In this document: piece by piece, positions 50,190-59,848 of the stretch
Layout: each line of letters begins with the position of its first letter
Numbering within the stretch: the stretch's first letter is position 1
Source: Phycisphaerales bacterium
GTDB lineage: Bacteria; Planctomycetota; Phycisphaerae; Phycisphaerales; UBA1924
Assembly (NCBI GenBank): GCA_035627955.1
Contig: DASPKU010000006.1
Span: forward strand, 186,001-250,000
Length of the DNA stretch: 64,000 bases
Reading direction: 5' to 3'
The notes under the pieces: model-generated
Seen by the model: only the letters and a program-made list of their open reading frames with translations
What the model was told of the DNA's origin: nothing
The model's database searches: none
Translations under genes and position numbers: made by a program

Positions 50190-50954
50190 ATGCTCACCCC
50201 CATGACCACAGGCTTTATCGGGCGCTTGCGGGCCAATGACCAGGCCGCGTGGTTTGAGCTTTGGGAGACGTTCGGGCCGGTAGTCCGCGCCCAACTGACC
50301 AAGTGGGGGAAAGGGCGGATCGGTTCTGAAACCGTCCGCGACCTTTCCCAAGAAACACTTGCGGCCCTCAGCGAGTCCATCGACCGCTACGACCCTGCGC
50401 GCGGGGCGAGGTTCTCGACCTGGCTCCTGGCGATCGCTAAGCACGTCCTGGGGGACGAGCTCGACCGTCGTCTCGCCCAGAAGCGCGGCGGCAACAGGAA
50501 GGCAACCGAGCTCGACGAGAGCTGGATGGCCGCGTGCGCCGGGCAGTCGGTGGATGAGCAGTACGAGGCCGCGGTGTTCCGCAGCAAAGTGGAGGCGGCG
50601 ATCCGGCTGGTGGAGAAGGAAGCCGACTTCACCGACTTCTCCATCTACTCCATGCGGGTGTTGGAGAACAAACCCGGCAAGGAGGTCGCGGCGTCGCTGG
50701 GCATCAGCGAGCCCACCGTCAGCCGCCGGCTGGCCCGCGTGCGCGACATGCTCCGGCAGCGGCTGGGCGAGGTGATCGCGATTTACAGCTTCACCCGCGA
50801 GGAGATGGACGAGGCGGCGCGAAACGGCCTTGTCCTGTCCCCCAAGAACGATCCTGCCCCCTCCGACGATGTCCTCTTCGACGAGGCCATTTCGGAGATC
50901 TACCACCGCCAGATGGAGCTGCGCCGGCAGGACCAGGCCCAGCGCCTGGCGTAG
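50190..50954 (+). CDS. ECF-type RNA polymerase sigma factor
   Basis: 254 residues. Region 2 'FIGRLRANDQAAWFELWETFGPVV', 'DLSQETLAALSESIDRYDPARGARFSTWLLAIAKH'; region 4 'KPGKEVAASLGISEPTVSRRLARVRDMLRQRL'. A C-terminal extension of about 60 residues goes beyond sigma-4. The membrane Ser/Thr kinase gene starts 42 bp downstream, an arrangement common in planctomycetes where kinases may regulate ECF factors (inference). Confidence 0.88.
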   Translation: MLTPMTTGFIGRLRANDQAAWFELWETFGPVVRAQLTKWGKGRIGSETVRDLSQETLAALSESIDRYDPARGARFSTWLLAIAKHVLGDELDRRLAQKRGGNRKATELDESWMAACAGQSVDEQYEAAVFRSKVEAAIRLVEKEADFTDFSIYSMRVLENKPGKEVAASLGISEPTVSRRLARVRDMLRQRLGEVIAIYSFTREEMDEAARNGLVLSPKNDPAPSDDVLFDEAISEIYHRQMELRRQDQAQRLA

Positions 50955-50996
50955 CGGGGCGGGAAGGACCGCCTCGCCCGCGGTCGGAGGTTGGCG

Positions 50997-53486
50997 ATGG
51001 GATCCACGTTGCTGATGGTGCTCGGCGTGCTCGCGGCCGTCACGGTCGGGGCGGTCGTGTTCGTCATGCTGCTCATCCCCTTCTTCAAGGGCGTGGGCTG
51101 GGTGCTGTCGCGGCTGTTCACCTTTATCACCAGCGAAATCGGCGATGTGTTCCGCTTTGTCGGGGCCGTGCTGCTGGCGGTGCTCTATGTGCCGGCGGTG
51201 GTGGGGAGCGTGCTCATCGGGAAGTGGTCGGCCGCGCGTCACTTCGGTCGGGCGTTCCAGGGTGAGCTGGGGCAGGCGGGCGCGTGCGTGTACAGGTTGA
51301 TTGTGGGCAATCCCGTGCGGCTGTTCGGGCTGGGCGGGCTGACGGAGGGCATCGAGCGGCGGCTGCCGGAGGTTGTGCGGGCGGTGCCCGGGACCGAGGG
51401 CACCGCGGCTGGCGGTGGCGCAGCCGCGCCGCGCACAGGCCAGTTCGATGGATATCGCATCGTGGGCACCCTCGCGGGTGGCGGGTCGGGGGCGAAGCTG
51501 TACATCGCAACGCCCGAGCCGGAGAAGCGGGCGGCGTTCGTGCGCGAGGGGCTGCACGATGTGGCCCAGGTGGTGATCAAGTCGTTCTCGCTCTCCGACG
51601 GCAGCAGCCTGCCGCAGATCGTCCGTGAGAGCCGCTCCCTGGACGCCGCCAAGCGGATGGGCCTGATTCTCGACCACGAGCTGAGCCAGCACCGCTTCTA
51701 CTACGTGATGCGGTACGTGCCCGGCGAGTCGCTGAGCATGGTGACGCGCCGGCTGCACGCCGCGAGCCCGCCCGAAGGGCTAGCCGAGCCGCAGCTGCGG
51801 CTCGCGATCGGCTATGCGTGCGACCTGATGGAGACGCTCTCGGAGTACCACCGCGGCGGCCTCTGGCACAAGGATGTCAAGCCCGACAACATCATCGTGG
51901 ATGCCGGGCCCAACCCGCGGGCGCACCTGGTGGACTTCGGGCTGGTGTCATCGCTGCGATCGGCGATGACGCTGACCACCCACGGTACCGAGTACTTCCG
52001 CGATCCCGAGCTCGTGCGGCAGGCCCTCAAGGGCGTGAAGGTGCACGAAGTTGACGGCACCCGGTTCGACATCTACGCCGCGGGGGCCGTGGTGTACTCG
52101 ATGCTGGAGGACTCATTCCCCGCGCACGGCGTGCTCTCGGCCGTTTCGAAGCGCTGCCCGGACGCGGTGAAGTGGATCATCCGGCGGGCCATGACGGATT
52201 ACGACAAGCGGTACACCTCGGCCGAGATGATGCTGGCGGATCTTCGCGCGGTTGTGCGGGCTGCCGATCCGTTTGAGGTGAAGCCGGTGGATCTGCCCAG
52301 CATGTCGGGGAGCCCAACACCGGTTGCGACGCCCGCGGCCGCGGTGGTCGCGGGTGTGGGGGCGGTGGCGGCGGCAGGAATGGCGGCCGCGGGCGTTGCC
52401 CCCGCAGCGGCGGCCGCGCCGATCGCGGGTGCGGCGGCAGTGGGCGCTCCGCTCGGGGCAGCGGCGATGGCAGGCGCCGCCGGCCTCGCGGGGGCTGCTG
52501 CGGAGGTCGTGCGTCGCGCTCCGCGCCTGCGGATGGTGAACTGGTGGAGCGGGCGGGCGGAGGTAGACCCCGCGGCCGCTCCGCGCGCGCACGAGCCGGT
52601 GTACGGGCAGCCGCCTTCGGATGTCGCGGTCCGGGCCGGCGAGATTGCGGAGAAGTCCGTACGCGAGGCGCGACGGGTCGTCGGCAGCGCGTGGGCTGGT
52701 GTGCAGGCGGGGCTTGGCCGCGCGCGGCACGCACCCGAGAACCCGGGCCGCCCGTGGGTGCCGCCGGCAGGTCCGCGGAAGCCGGCGCGCGAGCAGTTGG
52801 CATCTGCCCGCGCGCGCATGGAGGCCGCGCGCCAGCGGGCCCACACACGAACAGGCGCGGCGGGCGAACTGCGCTCGTCGGGCATGAAGGGTGTGCTGGG
52901 TGCTGTGGCGGTGTTCCTGGTGGGCGTCGCGTTCGTGATTTCGATGGCCAACCGCGGTGGCGGGAGTGCGCAGGTTGAGCAGCCGGCGCCCACTGGCGTG
53001 TTTGTCAATGGCGTGGAGGTGGAGCGCGATGAGTTCATTCCCGCGGAGAAGCTGTCAGTTCCGATGGGGCTGCGCGTGCTGATGATTAATGACATCCGCC
53101 GGCCGTGGACGCCGGAGGTGTCGGAGTCGATCGAGGACCTCGTCGCCTCGATGCTGCACACGGGCGTGACGCCAATGGGCGAGGTGCCCAACCCCGAGGA
53201 GCGGAGCGGGGAGGTTGACGCCGCGGCTAAGGCGCGGCTGGTGCTCGACAGCGAGCAGGTCCCGGTGGACTCCAGTCAGGCTCCGGAGCGGTTCCGCGAC
53301 TGGTTCGCGAGCGAGGGCTCGGGCGTGGACGCGGTGCTGTGGATCGCGCCGGCGGTCGAGGGCGCGGGCGGCCACCCGCGTGCGTTTGTGTTCACCCCGC
53401 ACAGCGGCGACAACCTGCGGACGCGAGCGATTGTCTCGTCGCTCGAGCCGATCGCGCCCCGTCCCCCGGACGATGAGCGGCGCTAA
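50997..53486 (+). CDS. membrane Ser/Thr protein kinase
   Basis: 829 residues from ATG 50997 (GGAGG 6 nt upstream). Two N-terminal membrane segments (about 4-30, 45-75). Kinase domain about 140-430 with Gly loop 'LAGGGSGAKLY', Lys in 'VVIKSF', catalytic loop 'LWHKDVKPDNIIV' (HKD for HRD) and 'VDFGLVSS'. An Ala/Val-rich stretch (about 445-500) and a third helix (about 622-642) are followed by a periplasmic domain. Its end overlaps the convergent hydA stop by 4 bp. Confidence 0.9.
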   Translation: MGSTLLMVLGVLAAVTVGAVVFVMLLIPFFKGVGWVLSRLFTFITSEIGDVFRFVGAVLLAVLYVPAVVGSVLIGKWSAARHFGRAFQGELGQAGACVYRLIVGNPVRLFGLGGLTEGIERRLPEVVRAVPGTEGTAAGGGAAAPRTGQFDGYRIVGTLAGGGSGAKLYIATPEPEKRAAFVREGLHDVAQVVIKSFSLSDGSSLPQIVRESRSLDAAKRMGLILDHELSQHRFYYVMRYVPGESLSMVTRRLHAASPPEGLAEPQLRLAIGYACDLMETLSEYHRGGLWHKDVKPDNIIVDAGPNPRAHLVDFGLVSSLRSAMTLTTHGTEYFRDPELVRQALKGVKVHEVDGTRFDIYAAGAVVYSMLEDSFPAHGVLSAVSKRCPDAVKWIIRRAMTDYDKRYTSAEMMLADLRAVVRAADPFEVKPVDLPSMSGSPTPVATPAAAVVAGVGAVAAAGMAAAGVAPAAAAAPIAGAAAVGAPLGAAAMAGAAGLAGAAAEVVRRAPRLRMVNWWSGRAEVDPAAAPRAHEPVYGQPPSDVAVRAGEIAEKSVREARRVVGSAWAGVQAGLGRARHAPENPGRPWVPPAGPRKPAREQLASARARMEAARQRAHTRTGAAGELRSSGMKGVLGAVAVFLVGVAFVISMANRGGGSAQVEQPAPTGVFVNGVEVERDEFIPAEKLSVPMGLRVLMINDIRRPWTPEVSESIEDLVASMLHTGVTPMGEVPNPEERSGEVDAAAKARLVLDSEQVPVDSSQAPERFRDWFASEGSGVDAVLWIAPAVEGAGGHPRAFVFTPHSGDNLRTRAIVSSLEPIAPRPPDDERR

Positions 53487-54868
53487 GCCTCGTCGGTGTG
53501 GCGCGGCACCATCCGCCCGTGCCCCAGGCGGCCGACGAACTTGCCGTCGCGGGCCATGACCGATCCGCGGACCGTTACGACGCTGGGGCGGCCCTTGATC
53601 TCCCACCCTTCGAACGCGCTGTAGTCGGTCGCCATGTGGTGGGTCTTGGCAGAGATCGTGCCGCGGTAGCCGGGGTCGTAGACGACCAGGTCCGCATCCG
53701 CTCCCACTGCGATTGTGCCCTTGCCCTCCAGATTGAACAGGCGGGCCGCCTGGGTGCTGGCGGCTTCAACAAACGTGTGCAGGTCGATACGGCCGGTGCA
53801 CACGCCGTGCGTGTAGAGCAGGTTCACGCGGTCCTCAACCGAGGGGATGCCGTTGGGAATCTTCGTGAACGCGTCCCGTCCCATCGTCTTCTGGGTCTCG
53901 AAGTCGAAGGGCGCGTGGTCGGTGGCGACCGTCGAAATGGTCCGGGAACGAAGGTGACCCCACATGGGCGAGAGCTGGGACTGATCGCGCAGGGGTGGTG
54001 ACATGACGTACTTCGCCCCCTCGAAGCCGTCGCGCATGGTGTACGAGCGGTCGAGCACCAGGTGCGGCAGAACGACCTCGATGTTGGCGCGGACGCCGCG
54101 GGCGACGGCGCGCTGGGCCTCCTCGACAGCCTCGACGCAGGAGGTGTGCACGACGTACACGCGCGCGCCCGTCAGCTCGGCGAAGGTCATCAGGTGGTGC
54201 ACGCCCTCGGCCTCCACGCGCACCGGGCGCGAGGGCTCGTGGAAGTGGGGGGCCGTGTGGCCCTCGGCGAGCAGCTCGGCCTGCCGCTCGGCCACGATGG
54301 TCTCGTTCTCGCAGTGTGCGGTGACGACGACGCCTAGCTCGCTGGCGAGCTTGAGGGTGTGGTACAGCTCGCGGTCATCGACCCCGAGGGCGCCCTTGTA
54401 CGCGAGGAACACCTTAAACGAGGTCACGCCGCGGCGGACGATCTCGCGCAGCTGCTTCTCAGCAAGGTCGTCGTAGCGGGTGACGCCCATATGGAAGGTG
54501 TAGTCGCAGGGCGCGACGCCCTGGACCTTGCTCAGCCACGTCTCGAACGCAACCATGGGCTCGTCGGCCTTGCCTGGGCAGATCATCTCGATCAGCGTGG
54601 TGGTGCCGCCGACGATGGCCGCGCGCCCGGCGGTCTCCCACGTGTCCTTTGCGTACGTGCCCATGAAGGGCAGGTACACGTGCACGTGCGGGTCGATGAA
54701 CCCAGGGAAGACGTACTTGCCCGCGGCGTCGATGACCTCGGCCCCCGGGGTCGACCTCGGGTCGATCGACCGCTCAATGCGGGTGATGGTGTCGGCCTCG
54801 CAGTAGATGTCCGCCGTGTAGTCGTCGGTGGCGGTGATGATGCGCCCGTTCCTGATCAGCAGGGCCAT
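53483..54868 (-). CDS. hydA: dihydropyrimidinase / D-hydantoinase
   Basis: 461 residues. 'IDPHVHVYLPF', the Lys carbamylated in this family within 'TSFKVFLAYKG', 'VVTAHCENE', 'VYVVHTSC' and 'VATDHAPFDFETQK' are the metal-site motifs of the cyclic amidase family. It opens dihydropyrimidine or hydantoin rings in pyrimidine breakdown. No other catabolic gene is adjacent. Confidence 0.93.
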   Translation of the reverse strand: MALLIRNGRIITATDDYTADIYCEADTITRIERSIDPRSTPGAEVIDAAGKYVFPGFIDPHVHVYLPFMGTYAKDTWETAGRAAIVGGTTTLIEMICPGKADEPMVAFETWLSKVQGVAPCDYTFHMGVTRYDDLAEKQLREIVRRGVTSFKVFLAYKGALGVDDRELYHTLKLASELGVVVTAHCENETIVAERQAELLAEGHTAPHFHEPSRPVRVEAEGVHHLMTFAELTGARVYVVHTSCVEAVEEAQRAVARGVRANIEVVLPHLVLDRSYTMRDGFEGAKYVMSPPLRDQSQLSPMWGHLRSRTISTVATDHAPFDFETQKTMGRDAFTKIPNGIPSVEDRVNLLYTHGVCTGRIDLHTFVEAASTQAARLFNLEGKGTIAVGADADLVVYDPGYRGTISAKTHHMATDYSAFEGWEIKGRPSVVTVRGSVMARDGKFVGRLGHGRMVPRHTDEA

Positions 54869-54980
54869 GGGTCTCTCCGGGGGTGAGGGCAGAATGCTAC
54901 CGCGCGCCTGGGCGTCGCCGACAGCATCAATCTCGGACTTTGGTTGCCCCGCCCGCGATCAGCGGTTCTGTTCAGGGGTG

Positions 54981-55721
54981 ATGCGGCTCATCCCCGTTGT
55001 GTCCTGTATTGGCCTGCTCGCGAGCACCGGCGTCGCCCAGACCTCGGTCATGCTCGAGCCCTTGCGCGACACCTCTATTTTCGAGGCGGACCTCGGCGGC
55101 ATCAGCAATGGCGCGGGCCAGTACCTGTTCACCGGCGTCACTGCCATGAGCATCAAGCGGCGGGCGATGATCTCGTTCGACCTGTCGAGCATCCCCGCGG
55201 ATGCGGTGATCACCGACGTTATCCTCACCATGCACATGTCGCGAACGGTGTCCACCGGCACGCCGGTGGGCCTGCACGCGATGTCGCGCAACTGGGGCGA
55301 GGCGGGCTCCGATGCACCGGGCGAGGAGGGCGGTGGGGCCCCTGCAGAGGATGGCGACGCTACCTGGACGCACGCGTTCCACACACGCACCGCGTGGACC
55401 AGCTTCGGCGGCGACTTCGAGGAGCCGCCGAGCGCAATGTCGATCGTTGCGGGGATCGGGTTCTACCAGTGGTCTTCGCCGGAGCTGATTGCGGATGTGC
55501 AGTCGTGGCTCGAGGACTCTCCGAGCAACTTCGGCTGGATGATTCTGGGCGATGAGTCCCCCGGCGTGACCGCCACCGCCAAGCGCTTCGACAGCCGCGA
55601 GCACCCGGACCCTGCGCTGCGTCCCTCGCTGAGCGTCTCGTACATCGTGCCGACGCCTGGCACGCTCTCGATCATCGGCGTCGGGGCGCTGGTGCTCCGT
55701 CGCCGGGGCAGAAAGCCCTAA
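54981..55721 (+). CDS. exported DNRLRE-domain protein with PEP-CTERM-like tail
   Basis: 246 residues from ATG 54981. Signal peptide MRLIPVVSCIGLLASTGVAQ. The body is clearly paralogous to the dockerin protein at 17538 ('LRDTSIFEADLGGISNGAGQ', 'RRAMISFDLSSIPADAVITD', 'DVQSWLEDSPSNFGWMILG'). The tail 'VPTPGTLSIIGVGALVLRRRGR' is a PEP-CTERM-type sorting signal (Pro motif, membrane helix, Arg cluster). Confidence 0.87.
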   Translation: MRLIPVVSCIGLLASTGVAQTSVMLEPLRDTSIFEADLGGISNGAGQYLFTGVTAMSIKRRAMISFDLSSIPADAVITDVILTMHMSRTVSTGTPVGLHAMSRNWGEAGSDAPGEEGGGAPAEDGDATWTHAFHTRTAWTSFGGDFEEPPSAMSIVAGIGFYQWSSPELIADVQSWLEDSPSNFGWMILGDESPGVTATAKRFDSREHPDPALRPSLSVSYIVPTPGTLSIIGVGALVLRRRGRKP

Positions 55722-55832
55722 TCCATCCCAACCGTGTGAAAATGGGCGCTTGGTCCTCGGTTTCCCGGTATGCTGGCCCTTGGCCCCGCTCGCCCGGGGC
55801 GTTCGCGCGGCCCTCAGCAGAAGGGGTGTGAC

Positions 55833-57344
55833 GTGACAGCAGACTCTCCCTCTTTGTCCACCCCTTCGCGCCCGCTCTCGCGTCGCGGCCTGATCTCGGG
55901 AGCCGGGGCCTTCGCAGCGGTATGGGGCGCCGCCCGCACGGTCCTCGCACAGCCGCCGGTGGAAGCCTCGGCCGACGTCGATCCCGGGAGCCTTCTCACC
56001 AAGCTGGTGCGTCGCGTGACCTACGGGCCAACGGCCTCTGAGCTCGCCCTGGCCGCGCAGCTGGGGTACCACGGCTACCTCGACTATCAGCTTAACTACA
56101 CCGCCATCGATGACTCGGCGTGCGAGGCGCGGCTGTCCTCGCTCGCCACGCTGACGATGACCCAGCAGGAGCAGTACACCCAGACCGGCGGGGCCACGCT
56201 GCTCAGCAACGAGCTGACCGAGGCGACCATCCTGCGGGCGATCTTCAGCCAGCGGCAGCTCTACCAGCGCATGGTCGAGTTCTGGACCGACCACTTCAAC
56301 ATTGCGATCAACAGCGAGCCGGCGAACATGCTCAAGAGCATGGACGACCGCAACGTGATCCGTGTGCACGCGCTGGGCAACTTCGGCGACCTGCTGCGGG
56401 CCAGCGCCCACAGCCCGGCGATGCTGACGTACCTCGATAACTACCTGAGCACCGCTACAAACGTCAACGAGAACTACGGGCGCGAGATCCTCGAGCTGCA
56501 CACCATGGGGGCGGACAACGGCTACACCCAGGCGGACGTGCTCGATGTGTCGCGCTGCTTCAGCGGCTGGGGGTACGACTCGGTTGCGACGTCCCCGACG
56601 CGCGGCGCCTTCCGCTACAGCAGCACGCGCCACTACAACGGCGCCAAGACCATCTTCGCCGGGACGCCTTACCAGCTGAACATCGCCGCGGGCGGCGGGC
56701 AGACCGACGGCGACCGCGTGCTCAATGCCCTCATCGCCCACCCCAGCACCGCCCGCTACATCTCGCTCAAGATGGCCCGTTGGCTGCTCCGCGAAGACCC
56801 CAGCCCGTCGCTCGTCGACCGGGTGGCAGCCGTCTACACATCCACGGGCGGCGACATCAAGTCGATGATCCGCGAGATCCTCAAGCCCAACAACCTGGCC
56901 TCGGCGCCGCCCAAGTACAAACGGCCGTTCCACCTGATGGTTTCCGCGCTGCGGGCCCTGCCCTCGAACGTGACCGCGACGAGCGGTCTGCGTGGGCAGC
57001 TGACCTCGTGCGGCCACCGCCCGTTTTACTGGGAAACCCCCGATGGGTACCCCGACACCGCGATGTACTGGCAGGGTCTGATCCTGCCGCGGTGGAACTT
57101 CGGGGCCTCGCTGCTCAACGCCAACATCTCAGGATGCACCGTCGACTACCCGGCGTTCTTCAGCGGACTGACCACCGCCGGCCCCATGCTCAACAAGATC
57201 GAGGCCGAGCTGTTCGCGGGCGAGATGCCCGCCAGCGAGAAGGCCCGCCTCAACACCTACCTCGGCGCCGGCACCATCAGCTCGACCAAGACCAAAGAAG
57301 TGCTCGGCGTGGCGATCGCGGCCCCCAGCTTCCAGTGGTACTAG
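55833..57344 (+). CDS. DUF1800 family exported protein
   Basis: 503 residues from GTG 55833 (AAGGGG 6 nt upstream). Twin-Arg leader 'LSRRGLISGAGAFAAVWGAA'. DUF1800 signatures: 'LVRRVTYGPTASELALAAQLG', 'MVEFWTDHFNIAI', 'NENYGREILELHTMG', 'DVSRCFSGWGYD'. Function unknown. It precedes the DUF1501 gene by 18 bp, a pairing typical of planctomycetes. Confidence 0.92.
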   Translation: MTADSPSLSTPSRPLSRRGLISGAGAFAAVWGAARTVLAQPPVEASADVDPGSLLTKLVRRVTYGPTASELALAAQLGYHGYLDYQLNYTAIDDSACEARLSSLATLTMTQQEQYTQTGGATLLSNELTEATILRAIFSQRQLYQRMVEFWTDHFNIAINSEPANMLKSMDDRNVIRVHALGNFGDLLRASAHSPAMLTYLDNYLSTATNVNENYGREILELHTMGADNGYTQADVLDVSRCFSGWGYDSVATSPTRGAFRYSSTRHYNGAKTIFAGTPYQLNIAAGGGQTDGDRVLNALIAHPSTARYISLKMARWLLREDPSPSLVDRVAAVYTSTGGDIKSMIREILKPNNLASAPPKYKRPFHLMVSALRALPSNVTATSGLRGQLTSCGHRPFYWETPDGYPDTAMYWQGLILPRWNFGASLLNANISGCTVDYPAFFSGLTTAGPMLNKIEAELFAGEMPASEKARLNTYLGAGTISSTKTKEVLGVAIAAPSFQWY

Positions 57345-57362
57345 CCCCCAAGGAGCACTCCG

Positions 57363-58718
57363 ATGTCACACGACGAGACGATGTCCAGCGGGAGTTGCGG
57401 GTGCCAGGAGTACCGCGAGTTGAGCCGGCGCGGGTTCCTGGGGGCAGTGGGGGGCACCGCCGGCGCGATCAGCATTGCCGCGATGGCCGCCCCGGCATGG
57501 CTGCCGCGCGTCGCGATGGCGAAGGACTACCGGTCCACCCAGCGCGACGTGATGATCTCGATCTTCCTGCGCGGGGCCGCCGACGGGCTCTCGATGTGCG
57601 TGCCCTTCAGCGAGGCGAACTACTACGCCATGCGGCCGACGATCGCCGTGCCGCAGCCCGACAGCACCGCCACGTACCGCTGCACCGACCTTGGCGTCTC
57701 GGTTGCCGGGCCCAACGGGCCCACCGGCTTCGGCCTGCCGCCGGGCATGACCGCGCTGCTGCCCGCGTTCCAGGCCGGGCAGCTGCTCTTCGTGCACGCG
57801 TCGGGCTCCACAGACCCTTCGCGGTCGCACTTTGACGCTCAGCGGTTCATGGAGGTGGGCAAGCCGCGCGACGTGAGCCTCGTCACCGGCTGGCTGGGTC
57901 GGCACCTGGCCGCCACGGCCCCGGCCACACCAGGGTCGCTGCTGCGGGCCCTGAGCATCTCCACCGCCCTTCCCCGCGCACTGGTGGGCGGGCCGCTCAC
58001 GCTTCCGATCCCCAACCTCGACACGTTCGGCCTGACTGGTTCTTCGTCCACCGTCGCCGCGCGCACCGTGCCCATCCAGGGCATGTACTCCGACACCAGC
58101 GACCCGCTCCGCAGCGTGGGGCTCAACACCCTCAGCACCATCGACCTGCTCAACACCATCAACTTCGCGACCTACCAGCCCGCGGGCGGCGCCGCCTACC
58201 CCACCGGCAGCTTCGGCACCGCCATGAAGTCCACCGCGGCCCTCATCAAGGCCCAGGTGGGCGTCGAGGCGATCGCCATTGACCTGGGCGGCTGGGACAC
58301 GCACGAGAACCAGGGCACGGTGCCAAGCGGCACAACCCCCGGCGCCATGCACAACCTGATGACCACGCTCGCGACCGCACTGGCCGCGTTCAACACCGAC
58401 ATGACGGCCCTCACCGCGCCGACCTACTCCCTCGTGTGCATGTCCGAGTTCGGACGGCGTGCCGCGCAGACCGGCACCGGCACCGACCACGGGCACGGCA
58501 ACGTGATGATCGTGATGGGCAACGCGATCCACGGCGGGCGCGTGCTCACGCAGTGGCCCGGCCTCAACGCCAGCCAGCTGTACCAGGGCATCGATCTTCA
58601 GGTGACGACTGATTACCGCGACATCGTCGCCGAGATCGCCGTCAACCGCCTGGGCAACGACGATCTCCCCAACCTGTTCCCCGGCTACACGCCGACCTTC
58701 CGCGGCGTCACCCTCTGA
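57363..58718 (+). CDS. DUF1501 family exported protein
   Basis: 451 residues. Tat leader 'ELSRRGFLGAVGGTAGAISIAAMA'. DUF1501 motifs: 'ISIFLRGAADGLSMCVPFSEANYYAMRPTI', 'IDLGGWDTHENQG', 'LVCMSEFGRR', 'TDHGHGNVMIVMG', an alkaline-phosphatase-like fold. Reaction unknown. Partner of the upstream DUF1800 gene. Confidence 0.93.
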   Translation: MSHDETMSSGSCGCQEYRELSRRGFLGAVGGTAGAISIAAMAAPAWLPRVAMAKDYRSTQRDVMISIFLRGAADGLSMCVPFSEANYYAMRPTIAVPQPDSTATYRCTDLGVSVAGPNGPTGFGLPPGMTALLPAFQAGQLLFVHASGSTDPSRSHFDAQRFMEVGKPRDVSLVTGWLGRHLAATAPATPGSLLRALSISTALPRALVGGPLTLPIPNLDTFGLTGSSSTVAARTVPIQGMYSDTSDPLRSVGLNTLSTIDLLNTINFATYQPAGGAAYPTGSFGTAMKSTAALIKAQVGVEAIAIDLGGWDTHENQGTVPSGTTPGAMHNLMTTLATALAAFNTDMTALTAPTYSLVCMSEFGRRAAQTGTGTDHGHGNVMIVMGNAIHGGRVLTQWPGLNASQLYQGIDLQVTTDYRDIVAEIAVNRLGNDDLPNLFPGYTPTFRGVTL

Positions 58719-58745
58719 GTCACCTGTTCGCGCGAGGACGCAACC

Positions 58746-59723
58746 ATGACGATGAACCGCCCGCATGCAGTGCTCGCCGCCGCCTTCCTGGCCGCGGTTG
58801 CCGGTTCCGCCTCGGCTCAGAACGCTTTGCTGAGCAACCAGAGCGCGGACCCCAGCGTCGCGCCGTTGTCGACGGGCGCGACGGCCGCGAACGGCGCGAC
58901 CGCTCCTGCGGGCACGCTCTGGAGCGAGCTGCAGAGCGACGCGGGCGCGGCGAACGCCACGGGCGGGTTGGCGGTGCATGGGGCCGGCAGCGGCGGCGCC
59001 TTCCGCCTCGCGGACAACTTCACAATTCCCGCGGCGTGGCACATCGATCATGTGAAGCTCTACGCGTACCAGCCGGGCGCGGCCGCCAACCCGTTCGCGT
59101 CGGTCACGCTCCGCATCTGGACCGGCCGTCCGGGCGACGCTGGCAGCACGGTTGTGTGGGGCGACACGTCCACCAACCGCTTGGCGTCTGTTTCCGCGAC
59201 CAACCTGTACCGCGTGTTCAACTCCGCGGCCGCGCCGGCGCCGATGGCGCCCGACACCTCGAAGCCGATCTGGGAGCTGAACGTGTCGACGGCGCTGGTG
59301 CAGCTTCAGCCGGGCACCTACTGGCTGGACTGGCAGATCGTCCCGGCGAACACCGCCCTTGAGGTCTTCGCGCCCACGGTGACCAAGGCCGGGCTGCGGA
59401 CCGTCGCGGGCGCGAACGCCCGCCAGTTCGGCCCGAGCGGCTGGGCGGACGCGCTCGATGCGGGCAAACCCGCCAGCGCCGCGGATGTCAACGTGGAGCT
59501 GCCGTTCGTCCTCATGGGCTACCCCGGGCAGCCGCCCTGCTCCAGCGACTACAACGGTGACGGCGACCACGGCACGGACCAGGACATCGAGGCGTTCTTC
59601 GCGTGCATCGGCGGCACCTGCTGCCCCGCGTGCGGTCCGTCGGACTACAACAGCGACGGCGACGCGGGCACGGATCAGGACATCGAGGCATTCTTCCGAG
59701 TGCTGGGCGGGAATCCGTGCTGA
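58746..59723 (+). CDS. secreted protein with GC-type dockerin tail
   Basis: 325 residues. Signal peptide ending 'AAVAGSASAQ'. A beta-sandwich-like body ('FRLADNFTIPAAWHIDHVKLYAYQPG', 'PGTYWLDWQIVPAN') with no family I can name. The tail 'DYNGDGDHGTDQDIEAFFACI' plus 'DYNSDGDAGTDQDIEAFFRVL' and 'GGNPC' matches those at 17538 and 30004. It follows DUF1501 by 27 bp and may belong to that operon. Confidence 0.83.
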   Translation: MTMNRPHAVLAAAFLAAVAGSASAQNALLSNQSADPSVAPLSTGATAANGATAPAGTLWSELQSDAGAANATGGLAVHGAGSGGAFRLADNFTIPAAWHIDHVKLYAYQPGAAANPFASVTLRIWTGRPGDAGSTVVWGDTSTNRLASVSATNLYRVFNSAAAPAPMAPDTSKPIWELNVSTALVQLQPGTYWLDWQIVPANTALEVFAPTVTKAGLRTVAGANARQFGPSGWADALDAGKPASAADVNVELPFVLMGYPGQPPCSSDYNGDGDHGTDQDIEAFFACIGGTCCPACGPSDYNSDGDAGTDQDIEAFFRVLGGNPC

Positions 59724-59737
59724 GCGCGTAGTGCCCC

Positions 59738-59847
59738 AAAGAGCCGATTGCGCAAGCAATCGAGAGTGATCGAGTAGGACTCGGTAGCACTTCCCGTGCT
59801 AAGTCGACGTTGATTAGGATGTTCCGATCGCTTGCGCGATCGGCTCT
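59738..59847. repeat. inverted pair of REP-like palindromes between convergent genes
   Basis: AAAGAGCCGATTGCGCAAGC at 59738 faces an inverted copy (59824-59847, CGATCGCTTGCGCGATCG core). They flank about 55 bp and end just before the permease stop. The placement suits a bidirectional terminator or mRNA stabiliser. Confidence 0.75.
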
Positions 59848-59848
59848 A

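Noticed and set aside
49320-51758. 812-codon open frame on the minus strand
   Set aside because: Covers the PilO-like, GspC-like, sigma and kinase genes in antisense; product composition is not protein-like.
57366-59759. 797-codon open frame on the minus strand
   Set aside because: Antisense to DUF1501 and the dockerin gene, both of which have clear signal peptides and family motifs.
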